A stretch of 49,318 nt of DNA, from assembly GCA_049999805.1 (NCBI GenBank), contig JBNGIO010006396.1:347691-397008 (forward strand), read 5' to 3'. Positions 11,160 to 22,980 of this stretch are shown piece by piece. Below the pieces are notes generated by a model that was not told the DNA's origin, made no database searches, and was given only the letters and a program-made list of their open reading frames with translations. The translations under genes and the position numbers were made by a program. Source of the stretch: Folioceros fuciformis (lineage: Eukaryota > Anthocerotophyta > Anthocerotopsida > Anthocerotales). How positions within the stretch are numbered: position 1 is the first letter of the stretch; each line of letters opens with the position of its first letter.

Positions 11160-11725
11160 GAGAGGATCATAGCACCTCAGAGTCTTGCATCCCTCCAGCT
11201 GGTGAGATGTTTGTTGGTCTCCGCTGAATGGGCTCAGGCTTACTCGGGTGTGTACAGATGCTCATGTAGAGGCCATGGTGAAAGGAATTGGTCCCCCAGG
11301 TGTGAATTCGCAGGCCACTCAAGTCGTGGAAATTAAAAAAGGGATCATGAATGAGCCTGGCTCGGGATCCGGAACGAGTCGACCAGTGGACTTGAACGAA
11401 GAAATGCAGGTGGATGTTTCCTGTAGTAACAAGGAGTCCGATTGCGTGGCCCTTGCACACTTCAGGGAACCCAGGTTTGAAAGTATGCGGACTCTGGCAA
11501 CCCTGCAGGACTAGCGTACCGCATCCGGAACGTCGTCCCAAACAGAGCCAGGAAGGAACTCAAGCTGTGCAGGTACAACTCCCGAGTCTCGTCCTGAACC
11601 TGCGTGCAAGGCTGCCTCGATTTCTCCTGGTGAGTTTATTCCTTTCCAGATAGGGACCCTGGCGAGCAGGCCTAGCGCATGCCGTCCGGAACCTCGTCAG
11701 GAACAGAGCGACCCAGGGACTCTAA
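11160..11725 (+). pseudogene. Orphan, frameshifted copy of family-2 exon 2
   Basis: This stretch is clearly homologous over about 550 bases to 17325-17860 (intron end plus exon 2 of the + strand family-2 gene). Shared features are the acceptor context GGGTGTGTACAG, the residues PGSGSG and NEEMQVDVS, and a PE-R-E-AC ending. It is broken: about 4 extra bases near 11495-11510 bring a TAG at 11512-11514, and one base is missing near 11590. The module's terminal splice donor (CTG|GTGAGT) survives near 11630. No exon carrying the N-terminal family block is found upstream, so this is an orphan exon fragment, not a complete pseudogene. Confidence 0.7.
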
Positions 11726-11977
11726 ATATAATCCCTACATATATATTTAGATTCAATCCATTCAATAAAAATATTGAATGCATTAAATTCAACATCATCC
11801 CGTAGTATCTCGTATTCCACTCGCTCGTTCCTCCATAGCCATCTTTCTCAAACTGTAGTACCTTGAGCTAGGAGGATGATTTGTCGAAACCGTAAATAAT
11901 ACTTAGAACGGCGTTTCTGAGAGATCTGTCAGTCTAGGGTCTTCCCCAACACCTGCGTTTGCCCCCAGGATCTTGCA

Positions 11978-13672
11978 TCAGTCCACATCTATGCAACAAG
12001 TTAACCTTTCCGAAGCTATATTTTCAATCAGCGCCCTCATGCAGCGTGCACAGGCAGAGCTGGCCATGGGAGGGCACAGCCCGAGCTGGGAGTGCACAGA
12101 AAAAGCAGAACTAGGCCTGCTCAGGCAGAGCTGGTAGTGCATAGACAGATGAGGCGGATTACAAACTGATACAGACATACCTGAGGGCTATTTATAAACT
12201 GACACAGACAAAGCAGAAGCGATCAAGAAACTGTCACACACGGAGCTGAGACAATTGACAAACTGGAAACTTTGAATTGTGGGATCCAGCGACTCACCGG
12301 GAGAAGGAACGATGCAGGCATGTTCAACACTAGGCTCTGGAGGGTGAACAATGACAGCTTGCGTTTCGTCCTGGCTCAGTTCACGACTTCGCTTTGAAGG
12401 CTTCGGGACCCCAGAATGCTCAGATTCAGGGGCCCTCGACTGTGCCAGGGCCAAGCTTCCGCGTTTCCTGCCACGAGAGACATCCACCTGCATTTCCTGA
12501 TGCGATTCTACCGGTCGACTCAGTCCAGCCTGGCCAAGCTCGTCATAATCCCTCGTTTCCAGATCCTCAACACCCTGTAATTTCACATCCGGGTCACTTC
12601 GTTTTGCCATGCCCTCTGCATTTGCACACACCCGAGAAAGCGTCGGACAACTTAAGAAGTAATCACAAGCATGCCCGCAATTAGGGAATCTACAGAACGG
12701 ATGCATCGACTTACCAGGGGAAGCAGCTTGACACGCAGGTTGAGGAGGAGATCCCGGACTACAACTGCCTGCTAGAGGCCTCATATCCCCGAGCCCAGGG
12801 TCTGAGGACCGTGGTAGGGCCAAGACAGCGGATTTGTGGCCACGGGAAGCATCCACCTGCATTTCTTCGTTCAGGGCGGAGCTTAGCCCAGGGCCGCTGA
12901 CCTCCAGACATTGCTGAGCAGCCTGCTCATTCCCGTCGCCTGAGCCGCTTCCTTCTCTCATGGTCTCCAAGCTCACCTGCGTAAGCATACCATGAGGCTT
13001 TGGCCAAATCTCGAGGATACTCCTGTAGAGCTTGTTCAGCTTCTCTTCCGTTTTGGTCAATCCCATGTACATCTGGGACAGTCTGGGAGAGGATCCAGAC
13101 CCAGGCTTGTCCGCCATCCCAAGAGTACGCTGAGATGGGGTCTCGTGCGCCACCTGGATATCCAACGCCGGCACATCCAGTGCATTCTGGGCCGCGACCA
13201 CTCTTTCCCCTTGCCTGGGATCAGACGCAGCAGGAGCAGCCGTCTGCGCAGAGTGGTCCGGTCTCTTGGCATGGGGCCATCTCCCCTTGAACTGTGCCTC
13301 ATGGGCGAAGGTTACCCAGTCCACAGGCCAACCTCTCCATGCGGCAATAGCGCCTTTGGCAAAGGCGATGCCCGAATGGCCCCAATTTGCACCCCTGAGA
13401 GCATAAACCTGTCCTACCAGGGTTTTCAGAAATGCCGACTGTATTGTCCGAGCGTGTGTGAGGCGGATGACACTCGCGCCATTCCAGACGAACTCGTTCA
13501 TCACGTCCTGGTTGCTCACAGTTCGATTCCAGCCACGGAGGTCTCTTGGACGAAGGCCCTGATTGCTCAGGCCCAGGCTGAAGAAGTAGTCCTTTTCGAG
13601 CACAGCACCCCTCCTCTTAGGGTTACCTCCAGCCACTGCCATCGCCATCGCCTGTTGCACCTGCTCCTGCAT
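11978..13672 (-). CDS. Family-2 (GLS/MQVD) protein E, unknown function
   Basis: Unrecognised gene. Exon 1 (13672-12715) and exon 2 (12615-12298) are well supported by GT-AG sites, shared phase 1 and the paralog at 23473-24851, whose exon 2 is also exactly 318 bases. A third exon (12180-11978) is possible: it is phase-compatible and reaches a stop, but its acceptor is not kept in the paralog. With it the protein has 492 residues. Residues 20-132 form the conserved family block, with DYFFSLGLSNQGL, QDVMNEFVWNGA, AKGAIAAWRG and VDWVTFAHEAQFKG. A short helical stretch (EEKLNKLYRSILEIW) and two MQVD modules ending in AC...SPG follow. The module 2 exon also has a basic KPSKRSREL patch. The chosen start is the first ATG; an upstream in-frame TTG was ignored. 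No transposase or enzyme motif is seen. Confidence 0.6.
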
Positions 13673-13871
13673 TGGTCTCGCCAATTTTGCGCCTCGCCAC
13701 GCCTCTCCCCGCTCAACGAGGCTGTGGCTTGCGCGTTCAGTTAGCGCAAAACGGGAGGGAAGGAAAGGTCACGGGGCAAAAACACAATAAACCCCTTTTT
13801 CTACAGAAACGGGGTCGGGGTGCCACTGGGTGGACCGAGCTGGGGACCGTGTGAATGAAGAAATTTAGACG

Positions 13872-14016
13872 GATGCATCTTGTGGCCAGGAATCCGACTG
13901 CTTGGCCATACCACAGTCCAGAGACTCCAGGTCGTAGGATATCGAGCCCCTGGAGAACAACATACATGTACAGCCTCCGCAGAGTCGTCCGGAACCTGAT
14001 TGCAAAGGTGCTTCTG
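13872..14016 (+). pseudogene. Decayed MQVD-module exon, opposite strand to gene E
   Basis: Read on +, this encodes DASCGQESDCLAIPQS, then an in-frame TAG, then VQPPQSRPEPDCKGAS. These match the family-2 module (MQVDASCGHESALLALPQS ... PEP-AC). The downstream donor has become GCTGTAAG. The equivalent in the duplicated block (25099-25246) is still open. It lies head-to-head with gene E and probably comes from a + strand family-2 gene. Confidence 0.65.
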
Positions 14017-14475
14017 GCTGTAAGACGATGTAATTCCTTTCCCTCGAATTCACACACTTCAAAGTGTTCGTGTTCATGTACTCTTCTCCTCGACTGCAAT
14101 CGAAGCGCAGTATGCCATGAACTCAAACGAGAGTTGTGGTGGTAAATGCAGGTCTGTTGGTAGACTTCAGACTCCCGGAGCGCTCAAACATTATCTTCCA
14201 CTTGGGAAGATCAGCACGCCGAAAGGTAACAAACTGATGCTTGCTGTGAGTGTTTATTTTCACCCCACATTCGAACCATAAAGGGTTGCAGCTGCTCAAG
14301 CGAATCCGGGAGCTCTGCAACACAGCTCGACCTCTGACTTCATTCTGTGGAGAAGCGATCATGTGAAGCGTGAATTCTCGGGTGAGTCGGAAATATAACT
14401 ACAGCTGCAGGAGAGCTTGCCGCCCCGTAGTCGTGCATGTGGATCAGGACCTTCACAATGCTGGCCAATTGACTG

Positions 14476-16092
14476 TCAACAGTGGTCTTGGTTTATGGAC
14501 ACCCATGGCCATGAATTTTCTTCTAGAAGAAAACAGAACACAGATCTGTGATCCAGCTTGGTTGCCAGTCCATGGTGCTCGAAGGGTTCTTGGAGGTCAT
14601 AAGAATCTATGCTGCAGACATCATCCCAAACCCAAAGGTAGAAATCTGAAGGATTCGTGAACCGTACCACCTTCGGGGTGCTTGAAGCAGAAATGAAGAT
14701 ACATTTCATGGGACGCCTGATTGTCTTCAGCAAGTTTCTTTGAGCATTGCTAGTGGAGATTTGAACTCGTTGGCGCTTCTTTCTGGAAGGTCTCCATGAC
14801 GATCCACTGCTAGAGGAAGTAAAGGAGAGTCAGCCCTCTCGTATCTGGACACCGGCACATGTACAAATTGCTTTTCATTGAGACTCCTCTCGACAGTATT
14901 GTCACTAGCCGAAGCTTCCTGAACGAGTGCTGCAGTCTCCACTGCATCCGCACTCCCATGTACAGGGATATCGAGTGACGACATCCTAAGGTAGGAGCTT
15001 CATGAAGCTCAAGCTCCAACTCCAGATTGACTGTATTTTCTCGACCATGTCTGGCACTTGGGCTGCCTTGTGATGGGCCTCGAGGTCAGCCCTTCTTCCA
15101 CCTCGTTGAGAATTACATATGTACAGTTAGAGTACTCCTTTCCTACGCCATTCAAAGTTTGTTTCTCTGCGGTGATTGTTCCAGTCAGACTTTGTTTCCC
15201 TGCGCTGACTGTCTGTTTCACTTTGTTTCCCAGGCCTGTCCTGACTGCTTCGTTCTAACTTTTGTCTCCCTGCAGTGACTGTTTCACTCACAATTTGTCC
15301 AGCCCGGACCTGTTCTTCTCTGCAAGGCCAGACATGTGTAGCCTGTCATCGTCCGAGTCTTCATCGAGAAAAATCATAATTCAAGAATCGGGTGGAATGC
15401 CTGGTTTGTTCCTCTTGGACTGCTGCTGCCTAAACATCCACGGTGCGAAGGAGTGCTCATCTTCACATCGGCAGGAATTCTCTGTTTCCTCCTTCATGCT
15501 GTGCGATTCAGGTGGTTCCATGAAAATTTCATGATAGTCCAGACAGTATTCGACAACCGGATTATGGTCATACATGTTTGCCCTCATGAAATTGACTCTT
15601 TCTTCAGATTGTGCTGCTCCGGGGGTTCGTCCTGTGGCAATGGTGACTCCACCCGACAACTGGCGGTCCCATGTTTGCAGGTCCCAAATTTTATCCAGCC
15701 ACAGCAACTCCTGCACCTTCTCACCCTGCAAGGCCAACGCCGTCCAGTCAGCTGGGATCCATAAAACTTGGAAAGAAGCTGTCCATTCCGTCTCCTAGTC
15801 CAGAAATAGCCTGCAAATTTGGAAACGAGAATTATACATCGTGATTCTGGGTTGCTGTAGCTGTTCATATATATTCAGTTCATTTCTAGTTGACAATTCT
15901 TAAGTGACATCTCAACTCAAATTCAAGCACGTGTTCGTCCGTCTAAGTAACCAGCTCTCTTTCAAGGTAACTACTGCTGTTAAGCCTTATTTTGTTTCTG
16001 TGCAACGCCGTCGTTTCTCTCCTGTGTTGCCGCCGCGTGAAGCCGGCGGCTCGGTGGATGCATGACCTGACCTGAGCTGGGCAGGGAGAGAT
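14476..16092. other. Unassigned region with minus-strand ORF fragments
   Basis: Several minus-strand frames (14476-14733, 14727-14984, 15009-15221, 15381-15737) have protein-like composition, but no complete splice model could be built. The most coherent piece runs from about 15800 to 15381: from an AG at 15793 it reads ETEWTASFQVLWIPADW, continues through LDKIWDLQTWDRQL and VTIATG, and is acidic near its end. A loosely similar frame occurs at 18375-18791, on the other side of the + strand gene G. It could be part of an unrecognised gene, or chance. The last 200 bases are presumably the promoter of gene G. Confidence 0.3.
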
Positions 16093-18154
16093 ATGGTGCG
16101 ACCAACGCGGCGGGAGCCGCAATCAGAGCAGCAGGGAAAGAAAGACCTTACAGGTGGCGCCGAAAAGAGGAGGAAGCCCGTGTTGGACAGATCTCATTTC
16201 TGCGACATCGGTTTGAGTGACAAGGGCATTGACCCAAGACGCGCCCATACATATGACCAGATTGTGACCAAGCAAGACTTGATGAACGAGTTCCAGTGGG
16301 TTGGGCGTGGTCCCATCAACCTCAGACAAGCTCTCACGATAGAGCGCTCATTTCTGAAAGCCCTGCGGGATAAGGTGTATCCTTATAGAGGCAATTGGGC
16401 CACCGTCGGCATGTGCTTTGCCAGAGGCGCCATCGCCTCGCATAGAGGTTCTCAAGTTGATTGGGCCACCTTCGCGTACGAATCCCAGTTTAGAGGCAAA
16501 TACGCTCTGAAAAGGGCAAGACTTGAGCCTCTGAGCACGGCTGCTTCACCTCCGAGCCAAAGAGAGGTCGTCCGGACTGCTCTCGATTTGTTGAAGGAGG
16601 CACCATGCCAGGAGAACCGGGCGTGCGAGATATCGGAGGAGGAAGAGCTCGGGCCTCAGGAAGGGGTGCTTGTGTGTGTGGGCCAGGAGGAAGAGCTCGC
16701 CGATGAGCCCAGGTCTGACCGTGACTCCGAGTTGTCCAATGGAATCAGGTGCAGCCGAGAGAGGAGGAATAGGGTCTACAACGAACTTAGAAACTGGATA
16801 AAATATCTCCGGATGATCGAGCATGAGAGTATGGAGCGCCAGGCGCGGGGAAGTGGCCCGAGTGAGACATCAAAGGCTGCTCAGAATCTGGAATCAGGCC
16901 ACCTTGAGCTAGGCCCGATTGGACCAAGTCCACAAGTGGACTTCAATGACCAACCGTACATGGATGTCTCCGGTGGTCAGGAATCAGCTTGCTTGCCCCT
17001 GCCACAGTCTTGGACAGGCCCTTGGTTTGAGGATATCAGGTCCTTGCCAAGCGGGCTTGGAAGAGAGCATCCTCAGCCTCGTCCTCAAACTGAGTGCCTA
17101 GTTGCGTGTAGAGGTGAGTTAATTCTTCAGGGTATGTTTGCGCTACGACTACTATCCCTGTAAATAGCGCTACCTCTGATTGTCTGGGCATGCTGACTCC
17201 CCTCATGCCTGGGCACCTTCGCTTCCCTCTTGATATGATGCTACACTTTCTCTGCATGCATGGTTCACAGCTTCAGAATTAACATGCACAACCGCATCTT
17301 ACAGACATCGGTGTAGACATTGTAGGATCATAGCACCTCTGGCATCCCTCCAGCCGGTGAGCTCTTTTGTTTGTCTCCGCTTAATTGTCTCATGCTTACT
17401 CGGGTGTGTACAGATGTTCATGTAGAGGCCATGGTGAAAGGAAGTGGTCCCCCAGGTGTGAAATCGCAGACCATTCAAGTCATGGAAACGAGGGATCATG
17501 AGCCTGGCTCGGGATCCGGACCGAGTCGACCAGTGTACTTGAACGAAGAAATGCAGGTGGATGTTTCCGGTAGCAAGGTGTCCGATTGCTCGGCCCTCGC
17601 ACAGTTCAGGGACCCCACGGTTGCAAATATGGGGACCCTGGCAAACAGGACTAGCGTATCGCCTCCGGAACCTCGTCCGAAACAGAGCCAGCAAGGAACT
17701 CAAGCTGTGCATGTACAGTCTCCAGAGTGTCGTCATGAACCTGCGTGCAAGGCTGCTTTGAATTCTCGTGTTGAGTTCATTCCGTTCCACATCGGGACCC
17801 TGTCAAGCAGGTCTAGTGCATGGCCTCCGGAACCTCGTCAGGAACAGAGCGAGCCAGGGACTCAAGCTGTGAATGTACAACCTCGAGAGTCTCGACATGA
17901 AGCTGCGTGCAAAGATGCTTCGAATTCTACCGGTGAGTTGATTCCTTTTCATGGATCCTCGAATTTCAAAGTCTTAGTTATTTTACTCGTGGCCTGGGAA
18001 TACAGTGTGTAGCTGGTCATGAATTGAGACAAGATCGCGGGTGTCAGTAAACGCAGGTATGAAGGGAGACCTACGACTCTTGGAGCTGTCAAGCACCATG
18101 TTTAAGATGGCGAGTTCATGTCACCACGATTGCGAGGTACACGAAAACGTATGA
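16093..18154 (+). CDS. Family-2 (GLS/MQVD) protein G, unknown function
   Basis: Unrecognised gene on the opposite strand to its two paralogs. Exon 1 (16093-17113) and exon 2 (17414-17932) are joined in phase 1, and exon 2 ends again in phase 1 at CCG|GTGAGT. A short third exon (18057-18154) closes the frame but is only weakly supported. The total would be 545 residues. Residues 26-138 are the family block: HFCDIGLSDKGIDPR, QDLMNEFQWVG, DKVYPYRGNW, ARGAIASHRG and VDWATFAYESQFRG. An acidic region (about 170-205) and a helical stretch follow. Module 1 (MDVSGGQESACLPLPQS) ends exon 1 and module 2 (NEEMQVDVSGS) starts exon 2. Exon 2 also has an internal duplication of the PEPR-Q...QAV-VQ...AC half-module. 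No catalytic or transposase signature is visible. Confidence 0.6.
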
Positions 18155-18921
18155 AAACCCCACAGCTAAGCTACCCGCCTCTCCATGCTGATCAGTACGA
18201 GGATGGGAAACCATGCCGTTGCCACAAACAACATGTATCAGTCTGTTGATTCTGTCGATATCGGTACAGTATTCCTAGAGAGCTGGCCTCCCTAGTGTGT
18301 GGTCACTGCAAGAGATCTATGTGCATGTGTATCTGTAGCGGGACCCAGAGGAGACTGAGCAGGTACTTCAACAATTAAGATCTGCGGAGCGTGTTGACAC
18401 GCTCCGTACCCTGTTGTGAGTCATTTCCTTGCCATTTAATGTGATGAACATTGAAAGATAGATTATTTAGATCACGCAGTGCTTGACTGAAGAGTAGTAA
18501 AGAATTTCCGTGCCAGCGATGTTTTCCTGACAAGGTCACAATCTGCACTTTATCCTCTCCGGATCCCGACAAAGACCAACTTCTGGCACGGCAGCAGGGA
18601 TCCAGAAGGGACTGGCCAGTGACCACCCTAAATATAATGGTCGAGGACTGCCAATTAGCTAAATCTTCCAAGGCCCCTGAAGGGAAGAGAGAGGCATGCT
18701 TCTCTGTGCCATCCCAACTTGAACTCCAGCTTATACCTTGGTTAACCTCCTCTTGCGTCCTGTGCTGAAGTAGAATCATTTGCCATTCCATTCAATTTGC
18801 AGCCTTGGCGAAGACACTGGCTGTGCTCTCAGTCACTCTAGTGGGCATGTCCAGGTGGGAACCAGATATGGTAGTTTGGCTATCGTGCAAACCCAGTCTA
18901 AACTGAAGGTTTCTGCTGTTT
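18155..18921. other. Spacer with one minus-strand ORF fragment
   Basis: The only notable content is a minus-strand open frame at 18375-18791 (138 residues; SLFPSGALEDLANWQ, then VVTG). It loosely resembles the minus-strand frame at 15.4-15.8 kb in the spacing of its W residues and a VxxxTG motif. It begins close to an assembly gap, so it may be the end of an interrupted gene. No start, domain or splice model can be supported. Confidence 0.3.
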
Positions 18922-19021
18922 NNNNNNNNNNNNNNNNNNNNNNNNNNNNNNNNNNNNNNNNNNNNNNNNNNNNNNNNNNNNNNNNNNNNNNNNNNNNNNN
19001 NNNNNNNNNNNNNNNNNNNNN
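18922..19021. other. Assembly gap of 100 N
   Basis: There are exactly 100 N, the conventional placeholder for a gap of unknown size. Order and distance between the two sides are therefore not guaranteed at this point. Confidence 0.99.
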
Positions 19022-19565
19022 TCGTGGTTTTCAATGTAGAATTGCAGCCTGGGATCCCTTTCTAGCATTTTTTGGCCCTTGACAATCCTGCAATCCGTGG
19101 TAATCCAGATTGAGGCAATGTTTATGGACGAAGACCCACACGAGTGCAGTGGTTAAGTCAGGTCACAACATTAAACTATGCATTGATCCGCGAGGTGTTG
19201 GGGAATTCTGGTGCCCAGGGTTAAATACTGGAATCTCCATTTATGTTGGGCTCGTACGAAATTTGAAGTAGGAGCTATGGGAGACCATTAATCAACTTGG
19301 CAAGGTGCAATGTCTTTGTCAAGTTAGCTTCCTGAATAATCCAATTGATACATGCAGTCCAAATCTATCTTGATACAAAGCTGCAAACATTTCTAGCTGC
19401 CTTTGCACCGCTGCTTTCCTATGAAGAATAACACCTAGCCTTAGAGCATGTTTGTCAAAAACTTAGGCTAGATGTTGAAATGCACCTATGATTAGTTAGA
19501 CACATAGTGTTTCACCTCTATACACATCATTCCATGCTAGCTGGGAACATATTTTGTATCTTTAC
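19022..19565. other. Non-coding spacer
   Basis: This is moderately AT-rich sequence between the gap and the satellite-like array. No gene or repeat is recognised. Confidence 0.5.
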
Positions 19566-20310
19566 GTGGTATCAAGCAAGCACATATCAAGCAAGCACAC
19601 CTATCATTGGATTCAGGCATGTCTTTACATGTATCGTAGTGGGCACACCTCATCACTAGATTCAAGCATGTCTTTACATGTATCGTAGTGGGCACACCTC
19701 ATCACTAGATTCAGGTATGTCTTTACATGGTATCGTCGCAAACACATCTCATCATTGGATTTAGGCATGTCTTTACATGGTATCGTAGCAAGCACACCTC
19801 ATCATTGGATTCAAGCTTGTTTTTACATGGTATCGTAGCAAGCACACCTCATCATTGGATTCAAGCTTGTCTTTACATGGTATTAGAATAGGCACACATT
19901 ATCATCTAATACAAGCATGTCAAGGCATACATTATCACCAAATAGAGGCATGTCCTTACATGATATCAAAGCAAGCAAACCTTATCATCGAATGTAGGCA
20001 TATCATTACATGTTATCAAAGCCAGCACATGTTATCACCGAATACAAGCATGTCTTTACATAGTATCAAAGCAAACACACCTCATCATCCAATTCAGGCA
20101 TGTCTTTACATGGTATTACAGTAGGAACACTTGATCACCAAATTTCACCAAATTCCAATATGGCTTTACATGGTATCAGAGTAGGCACACTTATCACCGA
20201 ATTCAAGTATGGCTTTACATGTTATCAAAGCAGGCACACTGAATTGGGGCATATCTTTACATGATATCATAGCAGCCACACCTAATCACCAAATTCAGGT
20301 ATGCCAATCA
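19566..20310. repeat. Degenerate ~50-bp tandem array
   Basis: About fourteen imperfect copies of a unit of roughly 50-53 bases are present. Each contains ATTCAAGCATGTCTTTACATG, a GTATC-type core, GCA and CACACCTCATCA in that order. The left copies are more regular than the right ones. Open frames across it are repetitive and not credible genes. It resembles a satellite or an expanded element-derived repeat. Confidence 0.75.
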
Positions 20311-21320
20311 CATAATCATGCCACACCCCTTTTTTTATGCTTAGCTATTAGAGGCACAAATGCTTTACAAAGAAGGTAGAAAAGGAAGCCAAACGTCCCG
20401 AATGGCAGAGAATTAGGAAGGAGATACAATTCCTCAAAGAGACATAAGAAAATCTTTTGCATTACGCCTAGCTCAAAACACGTAGTTTTTTACTCTTAAT
20501 TGGCAAAGAATTTTTTCTTAGGGTCACAGAACACAACGAGTATGACTAGGCCTACATTGAAGTAGAATATCTCCTCTACCAGCAATGAAACAAGAATTGA
20601 CTACCTACTTGGACATTATTAATCGCTCCCATAGATGTAAAGGAGTAAGTCATTTCCTACTTGAGTTCTCACTACAAATAGCATACCCTCCATAGGCTCC
20701 CCTTTGTACAAGGAATCAAAGAAGCACAAACCTCAATGATTATACATAAAATCAATAGTGTAGACCAATCACATGCCCACATCATATTCTCACAACACAC
20801 TTACAAAATTGTCCTGACTATGTAGCTAGATGTCTTTTGCATAATCACAAACGTTGTGGGAACGTCAACTTGTCCAAAGAAGGCAAGTTCAATGATCAAT
20901 AGCAAAACTTTTCCATATGAAAATTTACAATAACAAACATCCTCAAAGAAAGAAATTTATGGACCTACTTAGGAGGCACAGGAAACCCCATCACCATAAT
21001 TTACCCAACCGTTGGCACAACAAAGGAAAAGAGGAATAAGAAGACGCCAATGAGCTAGCAAGAAATGTTATAATTCAAGGCATGAGCTCAAGCTATGACA
21101 ATGTTCAACAAATTGAAAACACAAAAACTGCAGCAACTACTTGGAAACAATTATATGACACCTTTAGTATCATAGATATAATGCATACCATCGACACACT
21201 TAAACGCTTTTTAGGGTTGCACGCACAAGAAGAAGATATACTCGACCAACAAACCATGAGTTTTGGGATCTAATCACCCACATGGTCGATTATAACATTC
21301 TAGGGTTGTTTATGACAAAT
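20311..21320 (+). mobile_element. Possible degenerate Ty1/copia-type gag relic
   Basis: An AT-rich stretch contains an open frame at 21082-21273. Its sequence TAATTWKQLYDTF followed by LKRFLGLHAQEEDILDQ recalls the copia gag (UBN2-type) pattern in which AW/TW-L...F is followed by LRR-L--LKM-EGD-I--H. After a one-base shift the frame continues as HEFWDLITHMVDYNILG. No LTRs, protease, integrase or reverse transcriptase were found, and the frame is short and broken. It could instead be chance similarity in AT-rich DNA. Confidence 0.35.
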
Positions 21321-21580
21321 GGTGAATAATAGCACATCTACGAGTACATGAATGTCTATGGAACACAATTTTTTAGCAAGTACTTGGTGAATGATAGTAC
21401 ATCTACGAGTACATGAATGTCTATGGAACACAATTTTTTAGCAAGTACCTGGTGAATGATAGTACATCTACGAGTACATGAATGTCTATGGAACACCATA
21501 TTTTAGCAAGTACCTAGTGAATGATAGCACCTCTATGAATACATGAATGTCAATGGAACTTTATTTTTTAGCAAGTACCA
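21321..21580. repeat. Four 65-bp tandem repeats
   Basis: Units of exactly 65 bases start at 21321, 21386, 21451 and 21516. Each contains CATCTACGAGTACATGAATG or a close variant, then TTTTTTAGCAAGTACC. The fourth copy is the most diverged. The array directly follows the possible gag relic. Confidence 0.88.
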
Positions 21581-22699
21581 ACGTAATCGGCTGATAAAGT
21601 TTTTGGCTTTGTTTTATTTTATTTTGGTAGATTATGTGTGTGGCAATAGCATGGGGTATACAAGTATCATGTTGGGAAAAGAAAGAACCTACTTGGGATG
21701 ACTACCTATATAAAAGTTGGACCTTCATAGGTAGGACGTCTATGTAGGAGGTAGTATCTATGTAGGGAAAGTATTTGCGAAGTCACTTATGGAGGGTGTT
21801 TCAGATGATATGAGCTAATAGGTTTCATACTAATTACGCGTATGTGCTTGGGAACATGATGTAGTTCCATGCATACCATAAGCAAATCCTTGGACCTACA
21901 ACTGAAGGTTGGGACTGTGGAGGCTGAACAAGATGTTTAGATACGGAGTGACCACTAGGTTGTCAACTTGGATGACATGGATTTGGCACTATGGAGGCAC
22001 AACCTCCTCCTAGACCAATGTCTTTTTGCCCATCACGAGGAATTGGTAGCCTTGGCGAGGCCACGATGTCTTGAGCCTCATGATGACTATGGCAAGGCCT
22101 CGGCAACCATGTTCTTACCATTAGATTATCAAAAAAATAGTAGTGTACATCCAGAAAGTTTGGATTGGTAACTTGAGGTCGAAAAGAGCACACGGCAAGA
22201 GGGACAGGAAGGTTGCACCTCGAGTAGCACATGAGTCCGAGCTGGGAAAAGGAACCTACTTATGGAGGGAGTAGTAGGGAACCAGCCTACAAAGCAATAG
22301 AGGGCCAGCATATGAAGGGAACATCCCCACCCTACGTAGGGAGGGAGAATCATAGCGAGAAAAGCTCTCCAACATAGAGAGAAGTTAGTTCCTCGAGTTG
22401 AAGGACAAGTGAGGCTTACAAATGTTAGAATAGATTCAGCGGGTGGTGGTGGATGGATACCCCAAGAGATGAATATGAAGGGAAGCTCAAAGGAAAGAGA
22501 TGAACATGAAAGGAAGCTCAGCGAAAACTTGCGGATAAAAGAGAAGGGGGCTGCAATATAACTAATGAAGGAGGGGCTAGCGGCAGCTCAATCAGCTGAC
22601 CTCGCCTCCCTTCAAGACTAGCCCTAGCCACTCTCTAGGAGATTTGAAAAGGGGACTCTAGTTCCATGTTGGCCATGTAAGCCCTCCGCTATATCTCTA
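21581..22699. other. AT-rich non-coding spacer
   Basis: There are no credible genes. Short direct repeats occur (for example GAGATGAACATGAA with GGAAGCTCA near 22470-22525). The left edge of segmental duplication block 2 begins at about 22.70 kb. Confidence 0.5.
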
Positions 22700-22980
22700 T
22701 ATCTGACAAATTATAAATATATTACATAAATTCTCCTATTCCAGTCACTCTTCCTCCATATCCAATCTGCTAACTCTATTACCTTGAGTTAGGGAGTATG
22801 TTTTGTCTAACTTAAGTAATACTTGAACAGTGCTTCCGACAGATTTGTCAGTCTAAGGTCCTCCACAACACCTGCATTTAACACCAATATCCTGGATCAG
22901 TTCATATATGTGCAACAAGTTTATCTTTCCCAAGCTATATTTCAATCAGCGACCTCGTGCGGCGCGCATAGACAAAGTTG

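Larger units (their letters stand above)
11726..14475. repeat. Segmental duplication block 1 (partner 22.7-25.6 kb)
   Basis: The whole stretch from about 11.75 to 14.48 kb aligns in direct orientation with about 22.70-25.58 kb. The alignment covers gene E, its 3' flank and its 5' flank, including the opposite-strand relic exon. The copies differ by substitutions, a minisatellite expansion in the other copy near 23 kb, and an insertion here of about 150 bases near 14.11-14.26 kb. Confidence 0.8.
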
